Assembly: GCF_900176345.1 (NCBI RefSeq)
Contig: NZ_FWXU01000002.1
Location: 62,001-126,000 of the forward strand
Source of the DNA: Rhizobium sp. RU36D
GTDB lineage: Bacteria; Pseudomonadota; Alphaproteobacteria; Rhizobiales; Rhizobiaceae
DNA: 64,000 bases
Direction: 5' to 3'
Under the pieces are notes generated by a model that searched no databases, was not told the DNA's origin, and saw only the letters and a list, made by a program, of their open reading frames with translations. The position numbers were made by a program, and so were the translations under genes. Positions within the stretch are counted from its first letter, which is position 1. Each line of letters starts with the position of its first letter. Below are positions 54,356 through 62,212 of the stretch, piece by piece.

Positions 54356-54769
54356 ATGAAAAAGACCGTGTTCACGCTTATCAGCATCAGCCTTCTGGCC
54401 GGCAGCCTGGGGCAAGTCGTGATGGCTGTACCGGCCCAGGCGGGTGGCAGCATCTCGTTCAATGTCGCCCCGCGCTCGGGCGCGGAAGCCGATCTCCTGG
54501 CCACAGGCCTTCGTGCCTATTCGCTCTATCGCGATCTCAAGGGCGGCGATATCCGGCAGCTGGGCAACGGCAATTCCGCCGGCATCGCCCAGGGCGGACG
54601 CCGCAATCTCGGTTTCATCCGGCAACAGGGCGACGGACATTCCGCCACCTTGCAGCAGAACGGCAACGACAATGCCTATGGCATCTTCCAGTATGGCCGC
54701 AACACCGACAACAACGTCGTACAGCGGGGCAATAACGGCATCGGCGCCACCTTCAGCTATGGCTGGTAG
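54356..54769 (+). CDS. Second curlin-repeat secreted protein (CsgA/CsgB-like)
   Basis: 137 aa from ATG 54356 (CAGGAG upstream). Signal peptide with cleavage near AQAGG. The N-terminal 35 mature residues are not repetitive, then curlin-type repeats follow: IRQLGNGNSAGIAQGG, IRQQGDGHSATLQQNG, IFQYGRNTDNNVVQRG. It ends in FSYGW. Fewer repeats than E. coli CsgA (about four against five). Likely co-assembles with the first curlin. Confidence 0.83.
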   Translation: MKKTVFTLISISLLAGSLGQVVMAVPAQAGGSISFNVAPRSGAEADLLATGLRAYSLYRDLKGGDIRQLGNGNSAGIAQGGRRNLGFIRQQGDGHSATLQQNGNDNAYGIFQYGRNTDNNVVQRGNNGIGATFSYGW

Positions 54770-54802
54770 AGGCGGCTGACCCATCCGCGCGTCGATGCAT
54801 GG

Positions 54803-54831
54803 ATTCTCGGGCAGTCTGATTGCCCGAGAAT
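54803..54831. terminator. Hairpin between convergent curlin and amidohydrolase genes
   Basis: ATTCTCGGGCA and its perfect reverse complement (11 bp, 7-base loop) lie 33 bp after the curlin stop and 22 bp before the amidohydrolase stop. Probable bidirectional transcription stop, without a long T-run. Confidence 0.6.
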
Positions 54832-54853
54832 ATCGCAACAACTCGCTCCCGGA

Positions 54854-56305
54854 CTATTGGCGGAAGAGGTCTTTCTCGACGCCTGCCTTTTCGAACAGAT
54901 AGTCGCGGCTTGCTTCCAGTTCGGAGCGCAGCTTGGTGATGTCATGGCCGATGAGGCTGCCCTGCCATTTCAGCACCTTGCCGGCGCAGATGACGGTGGA
55001 GACATTCGACCGCTCCATCAGCGTCACGACGGCGCCCGGCACGTGATTCAGCGGCGCGACGTTGAGCGCCGTCGCATCCAGCAGGATGATGTCGGCCTCC
55101 TTGCCCGGTGTCAGCGTGCCGGTCTTGTGGTCGAGCTTCAGCCCGCGTGCACCTTCGATCGTGGCGAAGCGGATGGCATCCATCGCCGAGAGCAGCTTCG
55201 GATAGTCCTCGCCGCGCAGCGCCTTTTCATTGGCAATCATACGCTGCAGGGTCACGGCAGAGCGCATCTGTGTGAACATGTCGGCCGTCATGGTGCATTC
55301 CACATCCGTCGACAAGGAGGGCTGGATACCGAGGTCGAGCGCCTTCTGCAGCGGCGGCTCGCCATGGCGCATCTGCATTTCGATCGGCACGGAGAGCGAG
55401 ACATGGGCGCCTGCATCGGCCACCTTCTGCCAGGCCATGTCGCTCATGCCGGTCATGTGGATGAAGATGTTGTCGGGCCCAAACTTGCCGGCCATTGCCA
55501 GGCCATCAAACGTCGGCTGCATGCCGAAGGTGCCGACGACATGCAGCGCAATCGGAATGTTGAGTTCGCGGCCGATCGCCCAGGCCTCCTCATGGAAGGG
55601 CAGGTAGATTTCGCCGCCCATCACCATGGTCAGCAGTTGATCGTCGCTGGCAAAATGCTCTGTCTTGAGGCGACGTGCGTCGCCGGGATATTTGGCCGCA
55701 TCGCCCCAGCCCTCGAAATAGCCGAACACGCCGCGCCGGCCGGCCGCCCGCAATGCCGAGACGGCCGCATCCGAATGCTCAGGCGAATGATGGATCTGGC
55801 TGACATCCATCACGGTCGTCACGCCGGCATCGATCTGCGAGATGCCGCCGAAGAGTTCGGATATGTAGACATCCTCCGGACGGTACAGCATCGAGAATTT
55901 CTGCAGCATCCATTCGTAGTAATTGGCGGTGCTTTCCGGCCGGCCGTCATTGATCAGGATGGCATCCGACAACAGGCTGCGCAGGGCGGTTTCAAACTGA
56001 TGGTGGTGGGTATCGATAAAGCCGGGCATCACGATCATGCCGGACGCGTCGATCACCTGGGCATCGCCGGCGTCGATGGAGGCGCCGACCGAGAGGATCT
56101 TCGAGCCCTCGATCAGCACGTCGCCGACGGAAAAATTGCCGACGCTCGCATCCATGGACAGTACAGAGCCGCCCTTGATCAGGGTTCGGCGCCCGGCAGC
56201 GCCAATGCCTTCGGGCACCGGCGAGAAGACCGGCCGCGCTTTTCCCGCCAGTCCGCCACCCAGTTCCGCTGGTGCGCGCGTCCGGGGATCACAAAATCTG
56301 CACAT
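54854..56305 (-). CDS. Metal-dependent amidohydrolase (SsnA/TrzN/guanine-deaminase-like)
   Basis: 483 aa from ATG 56305 (AAGGGAGGA upstream). Barrel metal motif FIDTHHHQFETALR, later HVVG and HMTG histidines, and a PSLSTDVE segment with the metal aspartate; the C-terminal GTLTPGKEADIILLD strand is typical of this superfamily. An N-terminal CRFCDP and Pro-rich region precedes the usual start of homology. Members deaminate or dechlorinate ring compounds or hydrolyse cyclic amides. Its promoter holds a site shared with the dioxygenase/lyase promoter, placing it in the IclR regulon. Confidence 0.85.
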   Translation of the reverse strand: MCRFCDPRTRAPAELGGGLAGKARPVFSPVPEGIGAAGRRTLIKGGSVLSMDASVGNFSVGDVLIEGSKILSVGASIDAGDAQVIDASGMIVMPGFIDTHHHQFETALRSLLSDAILINDGRPESTANYYEWMLQKFSMLYRPEDVYISELFGGISQIDAGVTTVMDVSQIHHSPEHSDAAVSALRAAGRRGVFGYFEGWGDAAKYPGDARRLKTEHFASDDQLLTMVMGGEIYLPFHEEAWAIGRELNIPIALHVVGTFGMQPTFDGLAMAGKFGPDNIFIHMTGMSDMAWQKVADAGAHVSLSVPIEMQMRHGEPPLQKALDLGIQPSLSTDVECTMTADMFTQMRSAVTLQRMIANEKALRGEDYPKLLSAMDAIRFATIEGARGLKLDHKTGTLTPGKEADIILLDATALNVAPLNHVPGAVVTLMERSNVSTVICAGKVLKWQGSLIGHDITKLRSELEASRDYLFEKAGVEKDLFRQ

Positions 56306-56318
56306 GATATCCTCCCTT

Positions 56319-56337
56319 TTCGTATGTCGAAAAAATA
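56319..56337. promoter_or_regulatory. IclR-type operator candidate, amidohydrolase promoter
   Basis: TTCGTATGTCGAAAAAATA lies 14 bp upstream of the amidohydrolase start. TTCG-N5-CGAAAAAATA is shared with 58178-58196. The TTCG-N5-CG spacing is like PcaU/PcaR (IclR-family) sites. A further TTCGAA is at 56338-56343. Confidence 0.6.
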
Positions 56338-56394
56338 TTCGAATAAATTGCACGCCAAGCGGATACTCTAGGCGGACGTCTCCACCCCGCTCCG

Positions 56395-57216
56395 TCAGTT
56401 TCCGTTCAGAACAGCCGAAAGCGCAGGGGCCCGCGCCGAGGCGGCGGTGATGCGGCCGGCGGCGATGCGCAGATCCTGCAGCCGCTCGGCGACCATCTGG
56501 TCCGCGCTGACAAGGCCGGAATAACCGGAGGAGTTAACCGCCGCCGTGATGCGGCCATCGGCATTGCGGATCGGCACGGCAAGCGCGGTGATGCCATAGT
56601 CCAGCTGATCCACGGTTGTCGCATAGCCCGTTTCCCGCACCTTCCAGATCAGCCGGCGAAGTTCTTCCTTGGAAACGACCGTCCTTGATGTCAGCGCCTT
56701 GGGCTCCACCGACTCGAAATAGCGATCGAGTTCGGGGTCGCTGAGACCCGCCAGCAGCACCCGTCCCAGCGATGTCGCATGGGCGGGATAGCGGGCACCG
56801 ACCACGGCGGTGGCGCGCCGCGCGCGCTGGGTGGAATGATGGGCGATATAGATGACATCGTGACCGTCAAGCATCGCCACGGATGCCGCGTCGCCATGCG
56901 CCTCGACGATCTGCCTGAGTTCCGGCAGCAGCAACTCGTCGATCCGGGCTGCGAAATAGAAGCCGGAGCCGAGCGTCATGACTTTCGGCCGGAGGTGATA
57001 ACGCTTCCCGGAGAAGCCGACATAGCCGAGGGCCGACAGGGTGATCAGGCTGCGCCGGGCAGCGGCTGGCGACAGCCCCACCCGGCGGGCGATTTCGCTG
57101 AGCGTCATGTCGGAATGGGCGGCGTCGAAGCATTCGAGCACCGCGATACCCTTGGCCAGGGCCTCCACGAATTCCGCCGGGCGCGTCTCGTCGTCCACCA
57201 TGATCCCCAGGTCCAT
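56395..57216 (-). CDS. IclR-family regulator (PcaR/PobR-like)
   Basis: 273 aa from ATG 57216 (a 17-residue upstream extension is possible). The winged helix is near residues 20-80 (LSEIARRVGLSPAAARRSLITLSALGYV); the IclR effector domain runs from about 90 to 260 with YPAHATSLGRVLLA and DQLDYGITALAVPIRNADG. This form is typical of regulators of aromatic-acid genes. It lies 7 bp downstream of the dioxygenase gene and upstream of the amidohydrolase, all leftward. Its probable sites are at 56319 and 58178. Confidence 0.88.
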   Translation of the reverse strand: MDLGIMVDDETRPAEFVEALAKGIAVLECFDAAHSDMTLSEIARRVGLSPAAARRSLITLSALGYVGFSGKRYHLRPKVMTLGSGFYFAARIDELLLPELRQIVEAHGDAASVAMLDGHDVIYIAHHSTQRARRATAVVGARYPAHATSLGRVLLAGLSDPELDRYFESVEPKALTSRTVVSKEELRRLIWKVRETGYATTVDQLDYGITALAVPIRNADGRITAAVNSSGYSGLVSADQMVAERLQDLRIAAGRITAASARAPALSAVLNGN

Positions 57217-57223
57217 CAAGGGC

Positions 57224-58087
57224 TTAGCCTTCGGGCGCGAGCACGAAGTCGAAGCGACATTTCGCATCCGGCCGGGTCTCCAGCGCGAAGGCGAATTCCT
57301 CGTTTTTCTTGACAGGTTCGAGTTTGGCGATCAACGATTTTCGCACACCGAAAACAGCGTCATTGTCGATATATTCGGTATTCTCGAAAAACAGTTCCGT
57401 GGTTATGGCCCGCATGCCGGGAGCGCGCACGATGTAATGCAGGTGCGCAGCACGCCAGGCATGGCGGTTGCCGGCGCGCAAGAGATCACCCACCGGGCCG
57501 TCATAAGGCACGGTATAGGGCTTGGGCAGCACGGTCGTGTAGTAGTATTCGCCCTTTTCATTGGCCGTCATCTTGCCGCGCAGGTCGAACTTGTCCTGGC
57601 CGGACGCCTGTTCCTGGATCGGATAGGTGCCGGTTCCGTCGGCCTGCCAGGTATCGACGATGGCGCCTGGCAAGGGGTTGCCGAGGCTGTCCCGCACGAT
57701 GCCGTGGACCAGAAGGGATGTCCCGTCGCGGCCGCGGGCGAGATCGGCGCCGAGCTCGAGGATTGGTGCGTCATCGAGATAGAACGGCCCGAGATTGGAG
57801 CCTTCCGTGGCGCCACCGCGGGTGTTCAGCATATCCACCAGCGCGGAAAAGCCCAGCACGTCGGAGAGCAGGATGAACTCGTGGCGTTCGGGCGTGGAGA
57901 TCTTTCCGCAGTCATACAGAAAGTTGAGAATGCCCATCCATTCCTGGTGGGTCATGTTCACTTCCCGCGTGTAGTCGTGCAGGTGGGTGATGAAGCCTTC
58001 AAGGAGGAATTTGAAGCGGCTTCCTTCCTCGGTCTTGAAGCTGTCCTTCACGGCGTCCGTGATGGTGAACTGGTTTATCTGGCGCAT
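57224..58087 (-). CDS. Intradiol ring-cleavage dioxygenase (hydroxyquinol/catechol 1,2-dioxygenase-like)
   Basis: 287 aa. The N-terminal helical linker domain (about 1-100) ends in EGSNLGPFY. The iron ligands appear as Tyr155 (GTYPIQ), Tyr191 (PKPYTVP), His215 and His217 (AAHLH). Ortho cleavage of a 1,2-diol ring gives a muconate-type or maleylacetate product. The sequence is nearer to hydroxyquinol/chlorocatechol types than to classical catechol enzymes, but this is a judgement by eye. Divergent from the citryl-CoA-lyase-like gene with a 116-bp shared promoter. Confidence 0.88.
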   Translation of the reverse strand: MRQINQFTITDAVKDSFKTEEGSRFKFLLEGFITHLHDYTREVNMTHQEWMGILNFLYDCGKISTPERHEFILLSDVLGFSALVDMLNTRGGATEGSNLGPFYLDDAPILELGADLARGRDGTSLLVHGIVRDSLGNPLPGAIVDTWQADGTGTYPIQEQASGQDKFDLRGKMTANEKGEYYYTTVLPKPYTVPYDGPVGDLLRAGNRHAWRAAHLHYIVRAPGMRAITTELFFENTEYIDNDAVFGVRKSLIAKLEPVKKNEEFAFALETRPDAKCRFDFVLAPEG

Positions 58088-58146
58088 GCGCTCCTCCTCT
58101 TACCCCAAAACTCTGTCTCAAAAGCCGGGTTGACGCAAAGCTAAAA

Positions 58147-58203
58147 CAGGTCCTATTATTCGGCAAGTGAATTTTTCTTCGCTGTGCGAAAAAATAGGAC
58201 CTG
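58147..58203. promoter_or_regulatory. Divergent promoter with long inverted repeat and inner IclR-type site
   Basis: CAGGTCCTATT (58147-58157) and its perfect reverse complement (58193-58203) flank 35 bp that include TTCGCTGTGCGAAAAAATA at 58178-58196, the counterpart of the site at 56319. The right arm ends at the base before the lyase start codon, so binding here would block translation initiation or transcription of the rightward operon. Confidence 0.65.
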
Positions 58204-58983
58204 ATGATGCGGATTGGAAAACAGGACAATGCCTTTACGGCTATTGCCACCTCGGACGACCACTCGATCACCGTGCGCGGGCATGACCTGTGCCGCGACC
58301 TGATCGGCAAGATCGATTTCACCGACTATTTCTGGCTGCTGGTCTGCGGCACCAGGCCAACCGCAAAACAGACCGCCGCCATGAATGCCTGCCTGGTGGC
58401 CATTGCCGAACACGGGCTGGTGCCCTCGGTACAGGCCGCGCGCATGACGCTGGTGGCCGCACCCGAGGCATGGCAGGGCGCCATGGCGGCCGGCCTGCTC
58501 GGCATGGGCACCGTTGTTGCCGGCTCGTCCGAAGTTGCGGGCCGCTATCTGGCAGAGGTCGTCGCCGCCGGCGGTGACGAGAGGGCAGCGATCGCTTCGC
58601 TCGAAGCGCTGAAGGCCGCGCGGAAAAAGGTGCCGGGCCTTGGCCATCCGCAGCACACCGCCGGCGATCCGCGCGCAGACCGTCTGCTCGAAATTGCCGA
58701 TGAGCTTGGCATTTCAGGCGCGCATATCGCCGCGCTTCGCCATCTGGGCGCCCATGCGCCCACCATCATGAACCGCCCGCTGCCGATCAACGTGTCCGGC
58801 GCCATCCCAGCCGTGATCCTGGACGCCGGCTGGCCGTTGGAGGCGCTGAAGGCCGTGCCGCTGCTGGCCCGCGCTGCCGGTCTCGCCGCCCATCTCTACG
58901 AGGAAAGCCAGCGGCCGATCGGTTTCATCATGTCCCATCAGGCCGACCAGGCCATCGCATATGACGGAAAGGCCGCAGAATGA
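58204..58983 (+). CDS. Citryl-CoA-lyase / citrate-synthase-family protein with altered catalytic Asp
   Basis: 259 aa, the short form typical of citryl-CoA lyases and the citrate-synthase-like end of ATP-citrate lyase. GLGHPQHTAGDPRAD (145-159) gives the active-site His148 and AAGLAAHLYEE the CoA-side helix. The catalytic aspartate of the LNVDGA motif is replaced by Ser198 (INVSGA), so standard citryl-CoA cleavage needs proof. It overlaps the CoA-transferase gene by 4 bp, implying a substrate activated as a CoA ester and then cleaved in a retro-Claisen way. Confidence 0.83.
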   Translation: MMRIGKQDNAFTAIATSDDHSITVRGHDLCRDLIGKIDFTDYFWLLVCGTRPTAKQTAAMNACLVAIAEHGLVPSVQAARMTLVAAPEAWQGAMAAGLLGMGTVVAGSSEVAGRYLAEVVAAGGDERAAIASLEALKAARKKVPGLGHPQHTAGDPRADRLLEIADELGISGAHIAALRHLGAHAPTIMNRPLPINVSGAIPAVILDAGWPLEALKAVPLLARAAGLAAHLYEESQRPIGFIMSHQADQAIAYDGKAAE

Positions 58984-60122
58984 AACCGCTGAAGTCCATC
59001 CGCGTCATAGAAATGGGGACCTATATCACCGGACCGGCGGCAGCCATGCAGCTTGCCGATCTCGGCGCCGATGTGATCAAGGTGGAGCGGCCGGGCGAGG
59101 GGGATCCCTTCCGCGCCTTCAAGGGCGGGCTCTATTCCCCGCATTTCCAGACCTATAACCGCAACAAGCGCTCCATCGCGCTCGATACCCGCAATGCCGA
59201 CGATCTCGCGGTTTTCCTGGATCTGATCGCGTCAGCGGATGTCTTCATCCAGAATTTCCGTCCTGGTGTCGCCGAAAAGGTCGGTGCCGGAGAGGAGGAT
59301 CTGCGTCGGCTCAATCCGCGCCTGATCTACTGCGCCATTTCGGGCTTCGGCACCTCGGGGCCGGCCCGCGACCGGCCGACCTATGACACCGTGGCCCAGG
59401 CGGCGAGCGGTTTCCTGCGGCTCGTCACCCCGCCCGAAAAGCCGAGGGTCATCGGCCCGGCGCTGGCCGATGCCGTGACGGGCCATTATGCGGCAACCGG
59501 CATTCTGGCGGCCCTGATCGAGCGCGGACAGACCGGCAAGGGCCGGCGGCTTGACATCTCCATGCTGGAGGCCATGAGCCACTTCAACCTGGATAGTTTC
59601 ACCCACTATTACAGCGAGGGCGAGATCATGGGGCCGCTGTCGCGCCCCGTCGTCAGCCAGTCCTATACGTTTGAATGCGCTGACGGAAAATGGATCGCCT
59701 TTCATCTGTCCTCGCCGCCGAAATTCTGGGAGGCCTTGCTGGAGGCCACGGGCCAGCAGGCGCTGGCATCAGATCCGCGCTTTGCCGAGCGGCTGCAGCG
59801 CATCAACCATCAGGACGATCTGATCGCCATCCTCACGCCCGTCTTCCGCAGCGCCTCGCGCGCGGAATGGTGCGCGCGGCTTGAAGCCGCGGAAGTGCCC
59901 TATTCGCCGGCCTATGACAGCAACGAGGCCCTGGAAGATCCCCAGGCGCAGCACCTGCGGATTGCGGTGACCGTGCCCCATGCGACGCGGGGCGAGTTCA
60001 CGACGGTTCGCGCACCCTACAATTTCGATGGCGAGGCAGACATGGACCTGTTGCCGCCGCCGACGCTGGACCAGCACGGACAGGAGATCCGGGCCGAACT
60101 CGCGCGCCGCAAGGCAGGTTGA
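58980..60122 (+). CDS. Family III CoA-transferase (CaiB/BaiF, formyl-CoA transferase type)
   Basis: 380 aa: MGTYITGPAAAMQLADLGADVIKVERP at the N-terminus, NRNKRSIALD, NFRPGV, and Asp164 in ALADAVTG as the expected catalytic aspartate that forms the acyl anhydride. Moves CoA between carboxylic acids in the cytoplasm. Paired by overlap with the citryl-CoA-lyase-like gene; the substrate is probably a di- or tricarboxylate delivered by the TRAP system downstream. Confidence 0.9.
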   Translation: MKPLKSIRVIEMGTYITGPAAAMQLADLGADVIKVERPGEGDPFRAFKGGLYSPHFQTYNRNKRSIALDTRNADDLAVFLDLIASADVFIQNFRPGVAEKVGAGEEDLRRLNPRLIYCAISGFGTSGPARDRPTYDTVAQAASGFLRLVTPPEKPRVIGPALADAVTGHYAATGILAALIERGQTGKGRRLDISMLEAMSHFNLDSFTHYYSEGEIMGPLSRPVVSQSYTFECADGKWIAFHLSSPPKFWEALLEATGQQALASDPRFAERLQRINHQDDLIAILTPVFRSASRAEWCARLEAAEVPYSPAYDSNEALEDPQAQHLRIAVTVPHATRGEFTTVRAPYNFDGEADMDLLPPPTLDQHGQEIRAELARRKAG

Positions 60123-60152
60123 TCGGGTCTTCGACTTTTTGGGAGGAAAGAC

Positions 60153-60551
60153 ATGACCGAAGCGCCACAATCTCTGCCCGTGCCCGCCGTGATGGAGGCG
60201 AGCAAGGCCATGCTGCAGAAGCAGCTCTACGCCATCTTCACCACGCCGACAGGCGATATGGCGCCAATACTCCGGCATCTAGAGGAACATCTGGCCTTCC
60301 AGGTGAGCCTGGAGCGCGACGGCATCCTATTTGCGGCAGGGCCGATGTGGACCGATGACGAACAGGAATGGCGCGGCGACGGCATGGTCATCGTGCGCGC
60401 GCAAAGCCGTCAAGCGGCCGAAGAGATTGCCGCCCGCGACCCGATGCACCGGGCCGGTGCGCGAAAATTCACCGTCAGGCCGTGGATGATCAACGAGGGC
60501 AGCATGACGCTCAGGATCGATCTGTCCAGCCAGAAAATCAGCATGATTTGA
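60153..60551 (+). CDS. YciI-family protein
   Basis: The 132-aa ferredoxin-like-fold protein has the YciI pattern: HLEEHLAFQ, with the His of the His-Asp dyad; LFAAGPM; and DPMHRAGARKFTVRPW. A relative, TftG, removes HCl in chloro-hydroxyquinone degradation, so a small elimination or hydrolysis step on an aromatic-pathway intermediate is conceivable. AGGAGG-like site before the ATG (GGGAGGAAAG). Between the CoA-transferase and TRAP genes in one operon. Confidence 0.82.
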   Translation: MTEAPQSLPVPAVMEASKAMLQKQLYAIFTTPTGDMAPILRHLEEHLAFQVSLERDGILFAAGPMWTDDEQEWRGDGMVIVRAQSRQAAEEIAARDPMHRAGARKFTVRPWMINEGSMTLRIDLSSQKISMI

Positions 60552-60581
60552 ACCACATCACATGTGTCAGGGAGAGAGAAC

Positions 60582-61661
60582 ATGAGATTTTTAGCCACTT
60601 TTTTGACGACCGCAGCCCTGGTGCTGCCCTTTAACGCCCTAGCCCAGGAAACGGTGAAGCTCACCGTCGCTTCCTCGCATCCGACCACGATCCCCTGGAT
60701 CGGCATGATTCAGACCCATTTCATGAAGGAAGCGGAGCGGATCCTGGCGGTAAAGGGCGCCTACAAGATCGAATGGCAGGAGGCCTTTGGCGGTACGCTC
60801 TACAAGGCCAACGCCACGCTGACCTCCGTCGAGGAAGGCGTCACCGATATCGGCTGGGTGTTCTCCTATCTCGAAGGCGCCAAGATGCCGCTGAGCCAGG
60901 TCACGGCCTACACGCCCTTCTCCACCAACAACGTTCCCGCCCAGCTCCTGACGATGCGCGAGCTGTTCAACACGGTGCCGGAATTCAAGAAGGAATGGGA
61001 GCAGTATAATCTTGTCTTCCTCGGTGCCACCGGCTCCGACAGCTACGACATCTATACCAAGAAGCCGGTGACCAAGCTCGAAGACCTGCAGGGCATGAAG
61101 CTTTCGGCCCCCGGCACGCTCGGCACCTGGCTGCGCGGCACCGGCGCCAATGCCGTGGATGGCGCGCTCACCACCTTCTATACCGATATCCAGACCGGCG
61201 TGTCGGATGGCGTGGTGTCGCTGGCACTCGGCGCCCTGCCGGCCAAGCTCTACGAAGTCGCCCCCTATATCACCCGCGTGGACATGGGCGTCGTCTTCTC
61301 CGGCGGCCTTGCCATCAACAAGGATAGCTGGGACGGACTTCCGGAAGAGGTGCAGCAGGCGCTGCTCGCCGCCGGCGATTTCTATTCCAAGGCCCATGCC
61401 GAGGACCTGATGACGCGGCACGAGGTGGCGCTGAAGAAGATCGTGGAACTGGGAGCCAGCCAGAACCCGCCGGTCACCGTCACCCCGCTTGATCCTGCCG
61501 AACGCCAGCGCTGGGTCGACCAACTGCCCGATCTCGCCGGAGAATGGGTCGCCGCCGGCGAGAGCCGCGGCCTGCCGGCCAAGAGCTTCCTCAAGGCCTA
61601 TATGGACGGTCTGCGCGCCCGCGGCGAAAAGCCGGCCCGCGCCTGGGACGAGACCAAGTGA
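60582..61661 (+). CDS. dctP: TRAP transporter substrate-binding protein (DctP)
   Basis: 359 aa from ATG 60582 (GGGAGAGAG upstream). Signal peptide cleaved near ALAQE. DctP-fold features: GGTLYKANATLTSVEEGVTDIG, LQGMKLSAPG and TFYTDIQTGVSDG. In the ligand strand the usual LRxP arginine is replaced (KLSAPG), suggesting a ligand-binding mode unlike C4-dicarboxylate DctP. First of the three TRAP genes in the rightward operon. Confidence 0.9.
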   Translation: MRFLATFLTTAALVLPFNALAQETVKLTVASSHPTTIPWIGMIQTHFMKEAERILAVKGAYKIEWQEAFGGTLYKANATLTSVEEGVTDIGWVFSYLEGAKMPLSQVTAYTPFSTNNVPAQLLTMRELFNTVPEFKKEWEQYNLVFLGATGSDSYDIYTKKPVTKLEDLQGMKLSAPGTLGTWLRGTGANAVDGALTTFYTDIQTGVSDGVVSLALGALPAKLYEVAPYITRVDMGVVFSGGLAINKDSWDGLPEEVQQALLAAGDFYSKAHAEDLMTRHEVALKKIVELGASQNPPVTVTPLDPAERQRWVDQLPDLAGEWVAAGESRGLPAKSFLKAYMDGLRARGEKPARAWDETK

Positions 61662-62212
61662 ACACGGGTCTTCCACACCAAGCCTCCGCCCATCCAGGGC
61701 GGAGGATCCTCAGGGCCTGGGCCATGCTGGTGGATGGGCTGGCGGCGCTCGGCACAGTCATGATCGGCGTGCTGATGGTCGTCATCTGCGCCGACGTGAT
61801 CGCCCGAAACCTGATGGGCTCGTCGCTGCCGCTGATTTCCGAATTCGGCGCGTTGCTGCTTGTCATGATCGTCTATCTGCAGCTCGCCACGACGCTCCGG
61901 CATGATCGCATGCCGCGCTCGGATTTTCTGCTGATCGCGCTGGAGCGGGCTTCGCCCCGCCCGGCCCGCTTGCTCAGGGCGCTTTTCGATCTCGTCACCG
62001 CCATTGCGCTCGGCGTCATCGCCTGGTCGACCCTGGGCATCTTCGGCCGTGATCTTTCGGCCGGAGATTTCATCGGCATTACCGGGGTCGCGACCCTGCC
62101 CGTCTGGCCCTTCCGGGCCGTCATTCTCATCGCGATGACCGTCGCCTGCATCCAGGCGCTGCTGCAGGTCGCGATGGGTACAGAACCACATTCTGGGGAG
62201 CGGATGGAATGA
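61658..62212 (+). CDS. dctQ: TRAP transporter small permease (DctQ)
   Basis: About 184 aa from a GTG that overlaps the dctP stop (GTGA); a shorter form could start at ATG 61724. Four hydrophobic segments with VVICADVIARNLMGSSLPLIS, a DctQ-type first-helix hallmark. Its stop overlaps dctM by 4 bp. Bridges the binding protein and the large permease. Confidence 0.87.
   Translation: MNTGLPHQASAHPGRRILRAWAMLVDGLAALGTVMIGVLMVVICADVIARNLMGSSLPLISEFGALLLVMIVYLQLATTLRHDRMPRSDFLLIALERASPRPARLLRALFDLVTAIALGVIAWSTLGIFGRDLSAGDFIGITGVATLPVWPFRAVILIAMTVACIQALLQVAMGTEPHSGERME

Noticed and set aside
54857..56371. 504-codon frame opposite the amidohydrolase
   Set aside because: His/Gly/Arg-rich composition with no recognisable fold; the minus strand encodes a complete amidohydrolase.
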